Source of the DNA: Haloglycomyces albus DSM 45210
Lineage (GTDB): Bacteria > Actinomycetota > Actinomycetes > Mycobacteriales > Micromonosporaceae
DNA: 64,000 nt
Assembly (NCBI RefSeq): GCF_000527155.1
Contig: NZ_AZUQ01000001.1
Span: 1,857,615 to 1,921,614 of the forward strand
Direction of reading: 5' to 3'
The notes beneath the pieces were generated by a model that saw only the letters and a program-made list of their open reading frames with translations, made no database searches and was not told where the DNA came from. Position numbers and translations under genes: made by a program. Positions 35,361 to 44,038 of this stretch are shown piece by piece (position 1 is the first letter of the stretch; the number at the start of each line of letters is the position of its first letter).

Positions 35361-35517
35361 CTATTGCGGTTTGGGTGGGAAGCCGCCGTAGACGGCGACG
35401 GTCTGGTTCTTATAGGCGGAGGTTTCGCCTTTTTCCATGGGATCGTTCCAGGTTGTCGGCAGAGGAGAACGGCGTGGTGTCACCCGCGCCACGATCCCGT
35501 CCCAGTATCGTCTCCGT
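35361..35517 (-). pseudogene. Copied 3' fragment of the downstream hydrolase gene
   Basis: On the minus strand an open frame reads IVARVTPRRSPLPTTW, PMEKGETSAYKNQTVAVYGG and FPPKPQ-stop. This matches IVARVAPRRSPLPTTW, PMEKGDTSAYKNQTVAAYGG and FLPKPE at the end of the alpha/beta hydrolase at 36791. It holds only the last ~50 codons and no start. It marks the edge of the segment that was duplicated together with the binding-protein gene. Confidence 0.9.
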
Positions 35518-35587
35518 TTGACTTTCGGTGGCACTAGGCGTCAACGCTGCCGTTTCCATCACACGGATACTGACGTATCCTGATTTG

Positions 35588-36766
35588 ATGTATCCTTCGC
35601 ATTCCCATCAGCATTACTCACTTGATCCTGGCCCCGGTCAAGCTCCGCCGCCTCCGCCACCACCGTATTCCGCGCCGCCTCCACCTGTGCCGCAGCCACC
35701 CCGGAGACGTCCCTGGAAAGCTGTGGCGGTGGTTCTGAGTCTGCTGCTTGCCTTTACGTTCGGTTCGCTCTCCACTTACCTGTATCTCGACGACGAACCA
35801 CGCGAGTACGCCGCCGTCGCCGGCGTCGATGCCGAGACGGAGAGCGACGACGAGGAAGAGAGCGGCGACTTTCCCGACGACCACCGTCTGCCGAGTCCGC
35901 AAGGGACGAACACGACCATCCGTGTGATCACCGATCCACCCGAATCGTTCTTCGACGGCCCTACGGCGGAGTACTGGACCAGTGCTCTCAAACGGAGCGG
36001 CTGGAACGTCGAGTTGGTCGAGATCGACTCCCTTGATTCGGATGCGGTTGACACCGCATTTCGCAATGGTACGGCCGATGTGCATCTCAGCGCCATCTTC
36101 CCCAGTCGAGTACGCAGCTCAATCGAGGACGTTCGTTATGACGACTACGGGGCCTGGAACGAGAATGTCGGAATCCACATCGCTCTACCCGATGAGATGG
36201 AAGGTACGGTGGACTCACTGCGTGACCTGCAAGGAAAGGCCGAGGAGTTCGGCGAAACCCTCCTGGTTCCGCAATCCTGGGAGGCGGAAGGGGAACACTT
36301 TATCGAAGAGGTTTTCCCCTACTACGACATTGAGGGATTCGACATGGAGGTATTGGACGACACCGAGGTGGCCATCGAGTTTCAGTCCATGCGTGAGGAC
36401 GGCGAGACTCCGCTGGCCTTGGTGATCATACCGTTGTTGTCCACGATGATGTCCCATTCCATCATGGCCAGTGACCCCGACGATCAGGGGTCGTACGGTT
36501 CCAACATGCGTATTCTGTCCAGGGACGGGTTCAAGTTGGATCACCCGGAGCTCGCCGAGGCCTTCGCGTCGTTCAGTATGGACACCACGCATCTGCTGGA
36601 GATGCAGAGTACCGCGGCCGACTTCTCCGATCTGTCGGTGAATTCCCGCAATCTCTCCGAGTGGATCATGGACAATCCGATCGGAGATTTCCTGGACGAC
36701 GAACCACGGGAGATCACCTCCGGTGGAATCGGTGACACTGAAGAGGGCGACGCCGAGGAAGACTAG
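35588..36766 (+). CDS. Membrane-anchored OpuAC-like binding protein, copy 2
   Basis: 392 residues, same layout as copy 1: Pro-rich head (QAPPPPPPPYSAPPPPVPQP), helix AVAVVLSLLLAFTFGSLSTY, acidic linker and binding domain (TTIRVITDPPESFFDG, SALKRSGWNVELVEID). Differences cluster in the linker, which has an extra DDEEESGD stretch, and at scattered surface sites. The upstream 40 bp are also conserved, including TATCCT, six bases, ATG at 35588. It ends facing the hydrolase gene 24 bp away. The ligand is unknown. Confidence 0.75.
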   Translation: MYPSHSHQHYSLDPGPGQAPPPPPPPYSAPPPPVPQPPRRRPWKAVAVVLSLLLAFTFGSLSTYLYLDDEPREYAAVAGVDAETESDDEEESGDFPDDHRLPSPQGTNTTIRVITDPPESFFDGPTAEYWTSALKRSGWNVELVEIDSLDSDAVDTAFRNGTADVHLSAIFPSRVRSSIEDVRYDDYGAWNENVGIHIALPDEMEGTVDSLRDLQGKAEEFGETLLVPQSWEAEGEHFIEEVFPYYDIEGFDMEVLDDTEVAIEFQSMREDGETPLALVIIPLLSTMMSHSIMASDPDDQGSYGSNMRILSRDGFKLDHPELAEAFASFSMDTTHLLEMQSTAADFSDLSVNSRNLSEWIMDNPIGDFLDDEPREITSGGIGDTEEGDAEED

Positions 36767-36790
36767 CGAGTTCCCCGGCGTTCGACGGTG

Positions 36791-37600
36791 TTATTCCGGT
36801 TTGGGGAGAAAGCCGCCGTAGGCGGCGACGGTCTGGTTCTTATAGGCGGAGGTATCGCCTTTTTCCATGGGACCGTCCCAGGTTGTCGGCAGCGGTGAAC
36901 GACGTGGTGCCACTCGCGCCACGATCTCGTCCAGCACCGTCTCAGCCTGACCGACCCAGAGATGTTTACCGTTGTCCACCGGAACGACCTCGGCATGCGG
37001 AACGGCGGCGAACCGTTCCTTCGCCTCCGGCGGCTGCAGATAGTCGTCGTGCTCGGGAATCAGCGCCACGACCGAGCGGTCTTCCTCGGCCCACGCTCGC
37101 AGTTCGTCCTCCGTGGTGTATCGCAGGGGAGGAGACAGGAGAATGACGCCTTCGACTCCGGGCTCGCGGCCGTATTTCAGAGCCAGATCGGTACCGAAGG
37201 ACCAACCCACGATCCACACGTTCGGTAGATCGCGGAATTCGGCGAATTCAACGGCCGCGGCGACGTCGAAGCGCTCGGCGACGGCGTCGTCGAATTCGCC
37301 CTCGCTTTTACCCTGCTGAGATTCCGTGCCGCGTGTGTTGAAGCGCAGTACCGCGATATTGGCCAAGGCCGGTAGACGCCACGCGGCCTTACGGTAGACG
37401 TGCGAATCCATCATCCCGCCGTGGGTGGGCAGGGGATGCAGCAGAATAAGGGTGGCTTCGGGTTCGGAGTCGGCCGGTAGAGCCAACTCTCCGACCAGAT
37501 CGAAACCGTCCGCCGTGGTCAGGGTGATGGCCTCGCGTTTGGCGGGCAATCGACTCGAAGAACGTATAACAGACACGTCCCAATGGTAACGCCCCGACAT
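36791..37600 (-). CDS. Alpha/beta hydrolase
   Basis: About 269 residues. LILLHPLPTHGGMMDSHVYR and LRFNTRGTESQQGKSEGEFD give the oxyanion strand, and VWIVGWSFGTDLALKYGRE is the nucleophile elbow (GWSFG). Late Asp (IPEHDDYLQPPE) and His (VDNGKHLWVGQ) complete the triad. It resembles small serine hydrolases of the CocE/dienelactone type acting on short acyl esters. The start is uncertain: ATG 37600 or GTG 37576. Its last 50 codons are present a second time at 35361-35517. Confidence 0.85.
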   Translation of the reverse strand: MSGRYHWDVSVIRSSSRLPAKREAITLTTADGFDLVGELALPADSEPEATLILLHPLPTHGGMMDSHVYRKAAWRLPALANIAVLRFNTRGTESQQGKSEGEFDDAVAERFDVAAAVEFAEFRDLPNVWIVGWSFGTDLALKYGREPGVEGVILLSPPLRYTTEDELRAWAEEDRSVVALIPEHDDYLQPPEAKERFAAVPHAEVVPVDNGKHLWVGQAETVLDEIVARVAPRRSPLPTTWDGPMEKGDTSAYKNQTVAAYGGFLPKPE

Positions 37601-37643
37601 GCACGACCGCTGTGTCAGCGGACACGTGCAGACCCGTACGCCG

Positions 37644-37922
37644 TTATTTAAAGCCCGGCGAACGCCGTTTCCGAGCGTTCCAGCAGCCCTTGTGCCAATG
37701 GCGGCGGTCGTCGCCGTCGCCATCGTCGTCCCAGGCCACGATATGCGCGTGGCCAACCTGGATGAGGTGGTCGCAACCGGGGCAGCGGTAGAGCTTCTCG
37801 GCCTTCTGCGAGGTGATGTGCCTGATCTGCCAGCGCTGATCGCCGTCGTTCACGACGCGGCGTTCCATGCTCGCACGCAGCGGTGGCGGATTGTTGGGTT
37901 GCCGTCGATTTCGCCGTGGCAT
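37644..37922 (-). CDS. Small Zn-ribbon-like protein, conserved in actinobacteria
   Basis: 92 residues. It begins MPRRNRRQPNNPPPL and contains YRCPGCDHLIQVGHAHIVAW, followed by RRHWHKGCW. The two CxxC/HxxC-type pairs suggest one zinc site. Similar proteins in Streptomyces are often labelled ATP/GTP-binding without evidence; I would call it a putative zinc-ribbon protein of unknown role. It overlaps upstream spacing with the small membrane gene at 37924 (adjacent, same strand), so they are probably one transcript. Confidence 0.7.
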   Translation of the reverse strand: MPRRNRRQPNNPPPLRASMERRVVNDGDQRWQIRHITSQKAEKLYRCPGCDHLIQVGHAHIVAWDDDGDGDDRRHWHKGCWNARKRRSPGFK

Positions 37923-37923
37923 G

Positions 37924-38151
37924 CTACTTCGCGGCGCTGGGACCGGCTTCGTCGTCACCGGCGTCGCGGTGCGCCGCGTCGGCCTCGGTCTGCAGCCGAG
38001 TGTTGAGGCGGCGTATGTGCTTGTTCATGCCGCGGATCAAAAAGATCACCACGACGATGAGGAAAAGGGTCAAAAACAGGCCGAACGGCCCGGCCAGCGC
38101 CGGTGCGCGGTCGGGGCCGAAATCCTGTGCCATCAGTGCGAGCTCATCCAC
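37924..38151 (-). CDS. Small single-pass membrane protein
   Basis: 75 residues: an acidic head, one strongly hydrophobic helix (GPFGLFLTLFLIVVVIFLI), then an Arg/Lys-rich and finally acidic tail (KHIRRLNTRLQTEADAAHRD). GGAAGTG precedes the ATG. The stop is two bases before the next start, so it is coupled to the Zn-ribbon gene. Function unknown. Confidence 0.65.
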   Translation of the reverse strand: MDELALMAQDFGPDRAPALAGPFGLFLTLFLIVVVIFLIRGMNKHIRRLNTRLQTEADAAHRDAGDDEAGPSAAK

Positions 38152-38176
38152 ACTTCCAGATTAGAGCACGGAAACG

Positions 38177-38863
38177 TTACTCCGCCAGTGGCGGCAGCTC
38201 CCAGTGAACTGGCTCCGCCCCCTGCTCTTTCAGCAGTTCATTGGCGCGGGAAAACGGCTTGGAACCGAAGAATCCGCTCCGTGCGCTCAGAGGAGACGGG
38301 TGCGGCGACTCGATCGCGGGAATCGGCTTCAGCATGGGCGCCAGATTACGGGCGTCCCGACCCCACAGAACGGCCACCGCCGGTTTATCCCGAGCGGCCA
38401 AGGCCCGGATGGCCTGTTCAGTGATCGCCTCCCAGCCCTTGCCGCGATGCGATGCGGCCTGACCCGGTGCCACGGTGAGCGACCGGTTGAGAAGCAGTAC
38501 GCCTTCGGTGGCCCACGGACTGAGGTCGCCGTTGGCGGGGAGCGGGTGGCCGAGGTCGTCGCGGTACTCGTTGAAGATGTTGACCAGGCTGCGCGGTAGT
38601 GGACGCACGTCGGCGGCTACGGCAAAGGACAGCCCGATGGCATGGCCGGGTGTGGGGTAGGGGTCTTGCCCCACGATGATGACCTTGACGTCGTCGAACG
38701 GTTGCTGGAACGCACGCAGAATATGTTCGCCTGCCGGGAGGTACTGACGTCCGGATTCGACTTCGGACCGGAGGAATTCGCCCATGTCGGCGATCTGATC
38801 TCGAACGGGCTCGAGTGCTTTGGCCCAACCCGGATCGAGTAGTTCGGTGAGATCTTTAGGCAT
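38177..38863 (-). CDS. ung: Uracil-DNA glycosylase, family 1
   Basis: 228 residues. The water-activating motif is [18 protein letters not shown] (His of GQDPYH is Pro here, with the usual TPG next), the middle block is [11 protein letters not shown], and the His-containing DNA loop is [25 protein letters not shown] supplies the uracil pocket strand. It removes uracil from DNA. The family start [13 protein letters not shown] is used; a Met six codons upstream is possible. Confidence 0.93.
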   Translation of the reverse strand: MPKDLTELLDPGWAKALEPVRDQIADMGEFLRSEVESGRQYLPAGEHILRAFQQPFDDVKVIIVGQDPYPTPGHAIGLSFAVAADVRPLPRSLVNIFNEYRDDLGHPLPANGDLSPWATEGVLLLNRSLTVAPGQAASHRGKGWEAITEQAIRALAARDKPAVAVLWGRDARNLAPMLKPIPAIESPHPSPLSARSGFFGSKPFSRANELLKEQGAEPVHWELPPLAE

Positions 38864-38965
38864 CGTATTCGGAAATCCCATGTGTGTTTTGTCTGGTTGC
38901 ACGTTAAACGAGGATATTGGCGGGGTGTGACAAAAGTGGACACACCCCGCCAATACTCCTGTCCA

Positions 38966-40168
38966 TTATGCGTGACTGACGTGATAGTCGTGCGCTCGGA
39001 GGGTGTCGGCGACGTCCCGGGCGTGGTCGGGGCCCCGGGTTTCGATGGAGATGTCGATGGAGACCTCGCCGATTCCCAAGCTCGGATCACTGCGCATATG
39101 GGCGACGTCGACGACGTTCCCACCGTGTTCCCCGATGACTTGGAGGATATGACCGAGGTTTCCGGGGCGGTCGGGGCAGCGTACGTTGATGCGCAAAAAG
39201 CGCCCGGTGGCGCTGAGGCCGTGTTCGATCAGACGCATCAGCAGCAGTGGGTCGATGTTTCCGCCGGACAGTACGGCCGCAGTTGGTCCCAGCGGATCAA
39301 TCGCTCCACTGTGTATGGCGGCGTAGGCGGTCGCTCCGGCCGGTTCCACAACGAGCTTGTTGCGTTCCAACAGCGACAGAAGAGCACGGGTGATGTCCTC
39401 CTCGCTGACGGTGATGACCTCGTCGACGTATTGACTGACGTATTCGAAGGGGACGGCTCCAGGGCGTCCCACGGCGATTCCGTCGGCGATGGTGTGCATG
39501 TCACCGACCGGAGTGGGTTGTCCCGCTTTGAGGCTTTCGGGCCATGCGGCCGCCTCGGAGGCCTGGACCCCCACAATCTTCACGTCCGGCTTCATGGCCT
39601 TGGCGGCGATGGCGATCCCCGCCAGTAGACCGCCGCCGCCGAGCGACACGACGATGGTCTGCACATCCGGGAGGTCATGGAGAATTTCCAGGCCGCACGT
39701 ACCCTGACCGGCCACGATATCGGGGTGGTCAAAGGGGTGGATCAGTTCGGCACCGGTTTCGGAGGCGAAACGATGGGCGGAGACGAGTGCCTCGTCGACC
39801 GAGTGTCCGGTCAGGACGACCTCGGCGCCGTACCCCTTGGTCGCCGCTACCTTCGGAAGCGGTGCCGCCTCGGGCATGAATACGGTCGCCTTGGTGCCCA
39901 GCTTCTCCGCCGCCAGCGCCACTCCCTGGGCGTGGTTACCGGCGGACGCGGCGACGACTCCTCGTTTCTTCTGTTCAGCGCTGAGGTTCGCAATGCGGTT
40001 ATAGGCCCCTCTGATCTTGAAGGACCCCGCTCTCTGAACGTTTTCGCATTTCAGAAAGACATTGGACACGCCCGGGTCCCGGGCCGGTTCCAAGGGCGTG
40101 TGTCGAACGATGGCGCTTACGAGATCCGCGGCGCTGCGGATCTCGGCGACGTTTACGGTTTCACTCAC
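38966..40168 (-). CDS. ilvA: Threonine ammonia-lyase with ACT domain
   Basis: 400 residues. The PLP Lys lies in RAGSFKIRGAYNRI (about residue 55), SAGNHAQGVALAA binds the substrate, and SLGGGGLLAGIAIA holds the phosphate. The C-terminal 75 residues (RINVRCPDRPGNLGHILQVI) are a single ACT domain, the short form seen in many actinobacteria and close to the catabolic type. It makes 2-oxobutyrate from threonine for isoleucine. GTG start; TAGCAT, six bases, GTG indicates a leaderless start, though the six bases AAGGAC could also bind ribosomes. Confidence 0.92.
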   Translation of the reverse strand: MSETVNVAEIRSAADLVSAIVRHTPLEPARDPGVSNVFLKCENVQRAGSFKIRGAYNRIANLSAEQKKRGVVAASAGNHAQGVALAAEKLGTKATVFMPEAAPLPKVAATKGYGAEVVLTGHSVDEALVSAHRFASETGAELIHPFDHPDIVAGQGTCGLEILHDLPDVQTIVVSLGGGGLLAGIAIAAKAMKPDVKIVGVQASEAAAWPESLKAGQPTPVGDMHTIADGIAVGRPGAVPFEYVSQYVDEVITVSEEDITRALLSLLERNKLVVEPAGATAYAAIHSGAIDPLGPTAAVLSGGNIDPLLLMRLIEHGLSATGRFLRINVRCPDRPGNLGHILQVIGEHGGNVVDVAHMRSDPSLGIGEVSIDISIETRGPDHARDVADTLRAHDYHVSHA

Positions 40169-40241
40169 GTCCTTATGCTAACTTTCCGCGGCGGCGGCAC
40201 CGACCGGCAGGAGCTGCGACTCGAGTAGCTCACCGCACACG

Positions 40242-40270
40242 AAAAAATCCCGGCACTCGAATGCCGGGAT
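40242..40270 (-). terminator. Rho-independent terminator of greA
   Basis: Hairpin ATCCCGGCA / TGCCGGGAT (40247-40270) with a 6-base loop, followed on the minus strand by six U. One of few classical U-run terminators in the window. Confidence 0.85.
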
Positions 40271-40349
40271 GAAGCCGTCACGGATGACGAACTCCGCGCG
40301 CCTGATACAAGTTCATTCCTTGGCGCGGAACCCGATCCGGGCGGTGGCG

Positions 40350-40847
40350 TTATCCTTCGAAAGGTTCGATGTTCAAAATTTTGACCGACAGCTCGGCGCC
40401 GTTGGGGGCCTGGTAGGTGACGGTGTCATTGACCTTGTGTCCCACCAGTGCGGATCCCAGGTCGGATTCGGCGCTGTAGACGTCGATATCGGTGGTCGCT
40501 CCGATTTCGCGGGACCCCAGCAGGAACCGTTCGGTGTCGTCGGGGTCGCCGTCGAAGGCGATGGTGATGACGGAACCAATGGCGACTTCGTCGGTGGTGG
40601 ATATTTCGCCGACCTTGGCGTTGCGCAACAGGTCTTCGAGTTGACGAATTCGGCCTTCTTGTTTGCCCTGCTCTTCCTTCGCCGCGTGGTAACCGCCGTT
40701 TTCCCGCAGATCGCCCTCTTCTCGACGTTCGTTGATCTCGGCGGCCATAACGGGACGGTTGGCAATGAGTTCGTCAAGCTCGTTCTTCAGCCGGTCGTAG
40801 GCGTCCTGGGTCAGCCAGGTGGCTTTGTTGGCGTCGGTCGTCGTCAT
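40350..40847 (-). CDS. greA: Transcription elongation factor GreA
   Basis: 165 residues. The coiled-coil hairpin (TQDAYDRLKNELDELIANRP, then INERREEGDLRENGGYHAAK) carries the conserved acidic tip EGDLRENGGYHAAKEEQ. The C-terminal FKBP-like domain ends VSVKILNIEPF-like. It stimulates RNA cleavage by backtracked RNA polymerase. GGGAGGT precedes the ATG. It lies 8 bp after the DUF4307 stop. A U-run terminator follows. Confidence 0.96.
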   Translation of the reverse strand: MTTTDANKATWLTQDAYDRLKNELDELIANRPVMAAEINERREEGDLRENGGYHAAKEEQGKQEGRIRQLEDLLRNAKVGEISTTDEVAIGSVITIAFDGDPDDTERFLLGSREIGATTDIDVYSAESDLGSALVGHKVNDTVTYQAPNGAELSVKILNIEPFEG

Positions 40848-40854
40848 TGGTTAA

Positions 40855-41355
40855 TTACCTCCCACTTAAGATACGTATAAATAAAGCCGCCGAGTCGAAA
40901 TGACCGGCGGCGGCTTTAACAAGTAACGTTAATTCCGTCGGCCAACATCGTTGGACTTCGCCGGTATTGGGTGTTCCCTCAACGGTCAGTTTGTAGGTCA
41001 CCTGAGTGCGTCGGGCTTCTGACGCGGGGATCTCAACCTCGGCATGACCGATTTCCGCACCGGCCACATCTCGGGATCTCACCCGGCAGGTAGCGCCTTC
41101 ACCTGCTGGTTTATTAACCACAAACGTCACCTCGACGTATCCTTCCTCACTGCTGAACGCCAAAACATCGGCGCTGTATTCCGAACCATACAGGTATTCC
41201 ATCCGAAGGGCCACCACAATTCCAATGGCCACGACTGCACCGGTAAGGCCGACGGCGATCCACTTGCGCGACTTTCGGGGCTCGCGGCGACGTCCGTACC
41301 GTCCGGGCGGAAAGGATGGCGCAGAATCCCTTCGCCGTTCGGATGTAGCAGTCAT
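40855..41355 (-). CDS. DUF4307 membrane protein
   Basis: 166 residues: Arg-rich head (PGRYGRRREPRKSRK), one membrane helix (WIAVGLTGAVVAIGIVVAL), and an outer beta domain (VEVTFVVNKPAGEGATCRVR) as in DUF4307, which sits between greA and mca in many actinobacteria. The frame runs through a hairpin (40882-40917) and is longer at the C-terminus than I expect for the family. The chosen start has AAAG in front. Confidence 0.8.
   Translation of the reverse strand: MTATSERRRDSAPSFPPGRYGRRREPRKSRKWIAVGLTGAVVAIGIVVALRMEYLYGSEYSADVLAFSSEEGYVEVTFVVNKPAGEGATCRVRSRDVAGAEIGHAEVEIPASEARRTQVTYKLTVEGTPNTGEVQRCWPTELTLLVKAAAGHFDSAALFIRILSGR
40882..40917 (-). terminator. Hairpin inside the end of the DUF4307 gene
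   Basis: AAAGCCGCCG pairs with CGGCGGCTTT, with A and T runs on both sides, the form of an intrinsic terminator. It lies within the last codons of DUF4307 and before greA, so it could reduce read-through into greA. Confidence 0.55.
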
Positions 41356-41690
41356 CACACTACTTTCTAACACATGGCTGCATGTTCCGGGAAGAATCAG
41401 TTAACGGGTATCGTTGCACAGAATGCGTGACCTGACAAGTCGCATCAGACCTAGTCAGTCCCCAGTCACATAATGAGATTTCTTCGTATCTCGCTCATTG
41501 CGACAATATCACTACGGTTGACCACTGTCGTGACGTGCGGATCGTCGGAGAGCTCTGAGAGTAGCCGAACCGTGGGCTCGGTTCGAACGACCGCTCGTGT
41601 CACGCTGGTAGGTCGCCGTTCTGCGGTGGTCGCCATAGGGGCAAGAGCGTCGCCGAATCCGGCCCATTGATAAGCGACGAGGACCCAACC

Positions 41691-42563
41691 ATGCCTGAAA
41701 AGCTCAAAGCCATGTTCGTCCACGCCCATCCCGACGACGAATCCTCCAAGGGGGCCGCCACCATGGCGCGTTACGTCGATGAGGGCATTGAGGTGCTTGT
41801 CGTCACCTGTACGGGAGGCGAACGCGGCTCGGTCTTGAACGAGAAAATGGATCGTCCCGAGGTTTGGGAGAACATCACCTCCATCCGAGCGGCGGAAATG
41901 GCGACGGCACGGGAGGTTCTCGGTGTGCGGCAGTCGTGGCTCGGCTTTACCGACTCCGGTTTGCCGGAGGGCTGGACCAGGGATTCCGATGTAGAACTCC
42001 CGGAGGACTCCTTCTATCGGGTTCCCACCGACAAGGCCGCCGCTCCGCTCGTAGAGCTCATCCGTGACTTCAAGCCGCAGGTCATGGTGACCTACGACGA
42101 AGACGGCGGGTATCCGCACCCCGACCACATCAAAACCCATGAAATCAGTGTGGCGGCGTTCGAGGCCGCCGGTGATCCGGAGGCCTACCCCGACCGTGGA
42201 GAGCCCTGGCAGCCGTCCAAGCTCTACTACGACGTGGCCTTCACCGTCGACAAGCTGCGAGCCTTGCACAATGCCATGCTGGATGCGGGCCTGGAGTCTC
42301 CGTACGCCAACTGGATCGAACGCCGTTCCAAGATGCCCGACAAGAGCGCCCGCATCACCACCAAAGTCGAGTGCGCGCAACATTTTGCGGTGCGCGACGA
42401 GGCGCTCAAAGCACACGCCACCCAGGTCGATCCCGACGGCTTCTGGTTCGCGGTACCGCTGGACCTGCAGCAGAAGACGTGGCCGTGGGAGACTTATCAG
42501 CTTGTGAAGTCGACCGTGGAAACCGATCAACCGGAAAACGACCTGTTCGCCGGCTTGCGCTAG
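41691..42563 (+). CDS. mca: Mycothiol S-conjugate amidase
   Basis: 290 residues of the LmbE/PIG-L metal-dependent deacetylase family. FVHAHPDDESSKGAATMARY has the zinc His-x-Asp-Asp, YPHPDHIKTHE the third ligand, and TCTGGERGSVLN is a family block. Length and the AQHFAVRDEALKAHATQVDP end fit Mca rather than MshB. It cleaves mycothiol-drug conjugates, so the organism uses mycothiol. GAGGA lies eight bases before the ATG at 41691. Confidence 0.93.
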   Translation: MPEKLKAMFVHAHPDDESSKGAATMARYVDEGIEVLVVTCTGGERGSVLNEKMDRPEVWENITSIRAAEMATAREVLGVRQSWLGFTDSGLPEGWTRDSDVELPEDSFYRVPTDKAAAPLVELIRDFKPQVMVTYDEDGGYPHPDHIKTHEISVAAFEAAGDPEAYPDRGEPWQPSKLYYDVAFTVDKLRALHNAMLDAGLESPYANWIERRSKMPDKSARITTKVECAQHFAVRDEALKAHATQVDPDGFWFAVPLDLQQKTWPWETYQLVKSTVETDQPENDLFAGLR

Positions 42564-42582
42564 TCGGCTGAGAGGCCTCCAT

Positions 42583-42612
42583 CGGCTTGGGGCGGGGGCT
42601 CCAAGCCGTTTC
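42583..42612 (+). terminator. Terminator after mca
   Basis: CGGCTTGG pairs with CCAAGCCG over a 10-base loop, followed by TTTCTG. It lies 20 bp after the stop. Confidence 0.7.
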
Positions 42613-42740
42613 TGTATGTCCCGTAATAGTCTAGATCCCGACACAAGAGTGTTATTCGGAAAAAAGTGCGGGAATGTGGGTGCATAGCTTTTTAACACGC
42701 TACCGTGCGTAAAACGGTTATCTGCCTGGAGGTGAACGCC

Positions 42741-43331
42741 ATGATCACCAACACCAACAGTACCCGCCCCGTCATTCGCGACTCCTACGTCGGTTCGCTC
42801 CTCGTCGCGACTCCCATCGTCAAGGACCCGAACTTCGATCGAACCGTTGTGATGGCCGTAGGGCAGGAGGACGACGGGGTGCTCGGGTTGGTGCTCAACC
42901 GGGCGACCGAACTACCGGTCATGGAGGTTCTCGGAGATTGGGGCGAATTGGCAGGTGACCCTGCCGTCATGTTCGAAGGCGGTCCCGTGCAACCCGACGC
43001 CGCGATCGCCCTGGGGTGGCGCAAGGAGTCCGCGCCCAGTTCGACGGTGTTTCGCCCCGTCACCGGGCGTTTGGGGACGCTCGATCTGTCACAGGGCCCG
43101 GAGTACTTCCACGATCAGCTGGACGGAATGCGGGTCTTCGCCGGATACGCGGGGTGGGAGACCGGGCAGCTGCAGGCAGAGATCAATGCGGGCGCTTGGA
43201 TGGTGTTCGACGCACTTCCCACCGATCCGTTCTTCGGTGCGCCCGACGATCTTTGGTCGACAATATGGAAACGCCAAGGCGGTATGTTGGCGGCCATGGC
43301 CAACTATCCGCCGGAAGCCGAGTACAACTAG
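42741..43331 (+). CDS. UPF0301 / YqgE (AlgH) family protein
   Basis: 196 residues. VGSLLVATPIVKDPNFDRTVV, GVLGLVLNRATELPV and FEGGPVQPDAAIAL are the family signatures, and RVFAGYAGWETGQLQAEI follows. It is a cytoplasmic protein of unknown biochemical function, common near regulatory genes. GGAGGTGA precedes the ATG. Confidence 0.9.
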   Translation: MITNTNSTRPVIRDSYVGSLLVATPIVKDPNFDRTVVMAVGQEDDGVLGLVLNRATELPVMEVLGDWGELAGDPAVMFEGGPVQPDAAIALGWRKESAPSSTVFRPVTGRLGTLDLSQGPEYFHDQLDGMRVFAGYAGWETGQLQAEINAGAWMVFDALPTDPFFGAPDDLWSTIWKRQGGMLAAMANYPPEAEYN

Positions 43332-43340
43332 ACCACCGGA

Positions 43341-43784
43341 TTACGGCTGCCATGTCATGAGGATGATGACGGCGCTGTACAGGGCGATGTTGGCCCAGGC
43401 GAATCCGGCCAGACGTCCGCTTCTGCGTTCGATCTTCTCCACGTCCAGATCCGCCGCGCCGTCAGCCAAGGCGCTGGCAGCATTGGCCATCAGCGGTGGA
43501 AGAAGCACCAACCCGTTGATGAGCGCCAAAACATAGAGAGTGGCCGAGATGACCATCCATACCTCGGCGAAGACGTTCTCATCGGCGGTCAAGGCTGCCA
43601 AGATACCTAGCACCGCCGCTACCAGTGTCAATCCATTGAAAAGCAGAGTGCGGCGACCGGCCAGGGACACGCGCTCAGCGTCATGGGCGTGCAGGGCGGG
43701 AATGGCGGTGAACGGCAAGAGCATCGCCGGTCCTACCACTACCACGACCGCAAGTATGTGAATGATCACCAATAGTGTATTCAT
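43341..43784 (-). CDS. DUF2269-like membrane protein
   Basis: 147 residues with four membrane segments. The N-terminus NTLLVIIHILAVVVVVGPAM with its membrane His, and the LALINGLVLLPPLM segment, resemble DUF2269 integral proteins. The function is unknown. TAGCAT, six bases (AAGGGA), ATG precedes it, almost the same as the ilvA start region. It ends facing the UPF0301 gene. Confidence 0.72.
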   Translation of the reverse strand: MNTLLVIIHILAVVVVVGPAMLLPFTAIPALHAHDAERVSLAGRRTLLFNGLTLVAAVLGILAALTADENVFAEVWMVISATLYVLALINGLVLLPPLMANAASALADGAADLDVEKIERRSGRLAGFAWANIALYSAVIILMTWQP

Positions 43785-43969
43785 TCCCTTATGCTAAGAG
43801 TTTCTCGCCGTTCGCGTGGGACTTGACCACCATTCGGTCCAGAACGGGACGCGTGCTCCGCAGCGGTAGGGAGCACCTGGGGTGGGGCCAATGCCGACTG
43901 ACGGAGATGTCACCGGGTGAAACGGCCAGACCTGCGATAACAGACACAATTCGGGCTGAGGAAATCCGT

Positions 43970-43999
43970 TTGAGAACACTGTGGCCGGTAGGATAGGAT
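43970..43999 (+). promoter_or_regulatory. Likely tmRNA promoter
   Basis: TTGAGA (43970-43975), 18 bp, TAGGAT (43994-43999). Transcription from about 44006 would give a 33-nt leader that RNase P removes at 44039. Confidence 0.55.
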
Positions 44000-44038
44000 G
44001 GATACATAATCGAATAGGGGAGCTTACTCCCTCAACCA

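Noticed and set aside
41473-41670. 65-residue plus-strand frame with a hydrophobic start just before mca
   Set aside because: No ribosome site, Ser/Arg-rich random-looking tail, no family; likely chance.
41466-42698. 410-residue minus-strand frame opposite mca
   Set aside because: It covers mca completely, has no recognisable domain, and mca is certain.
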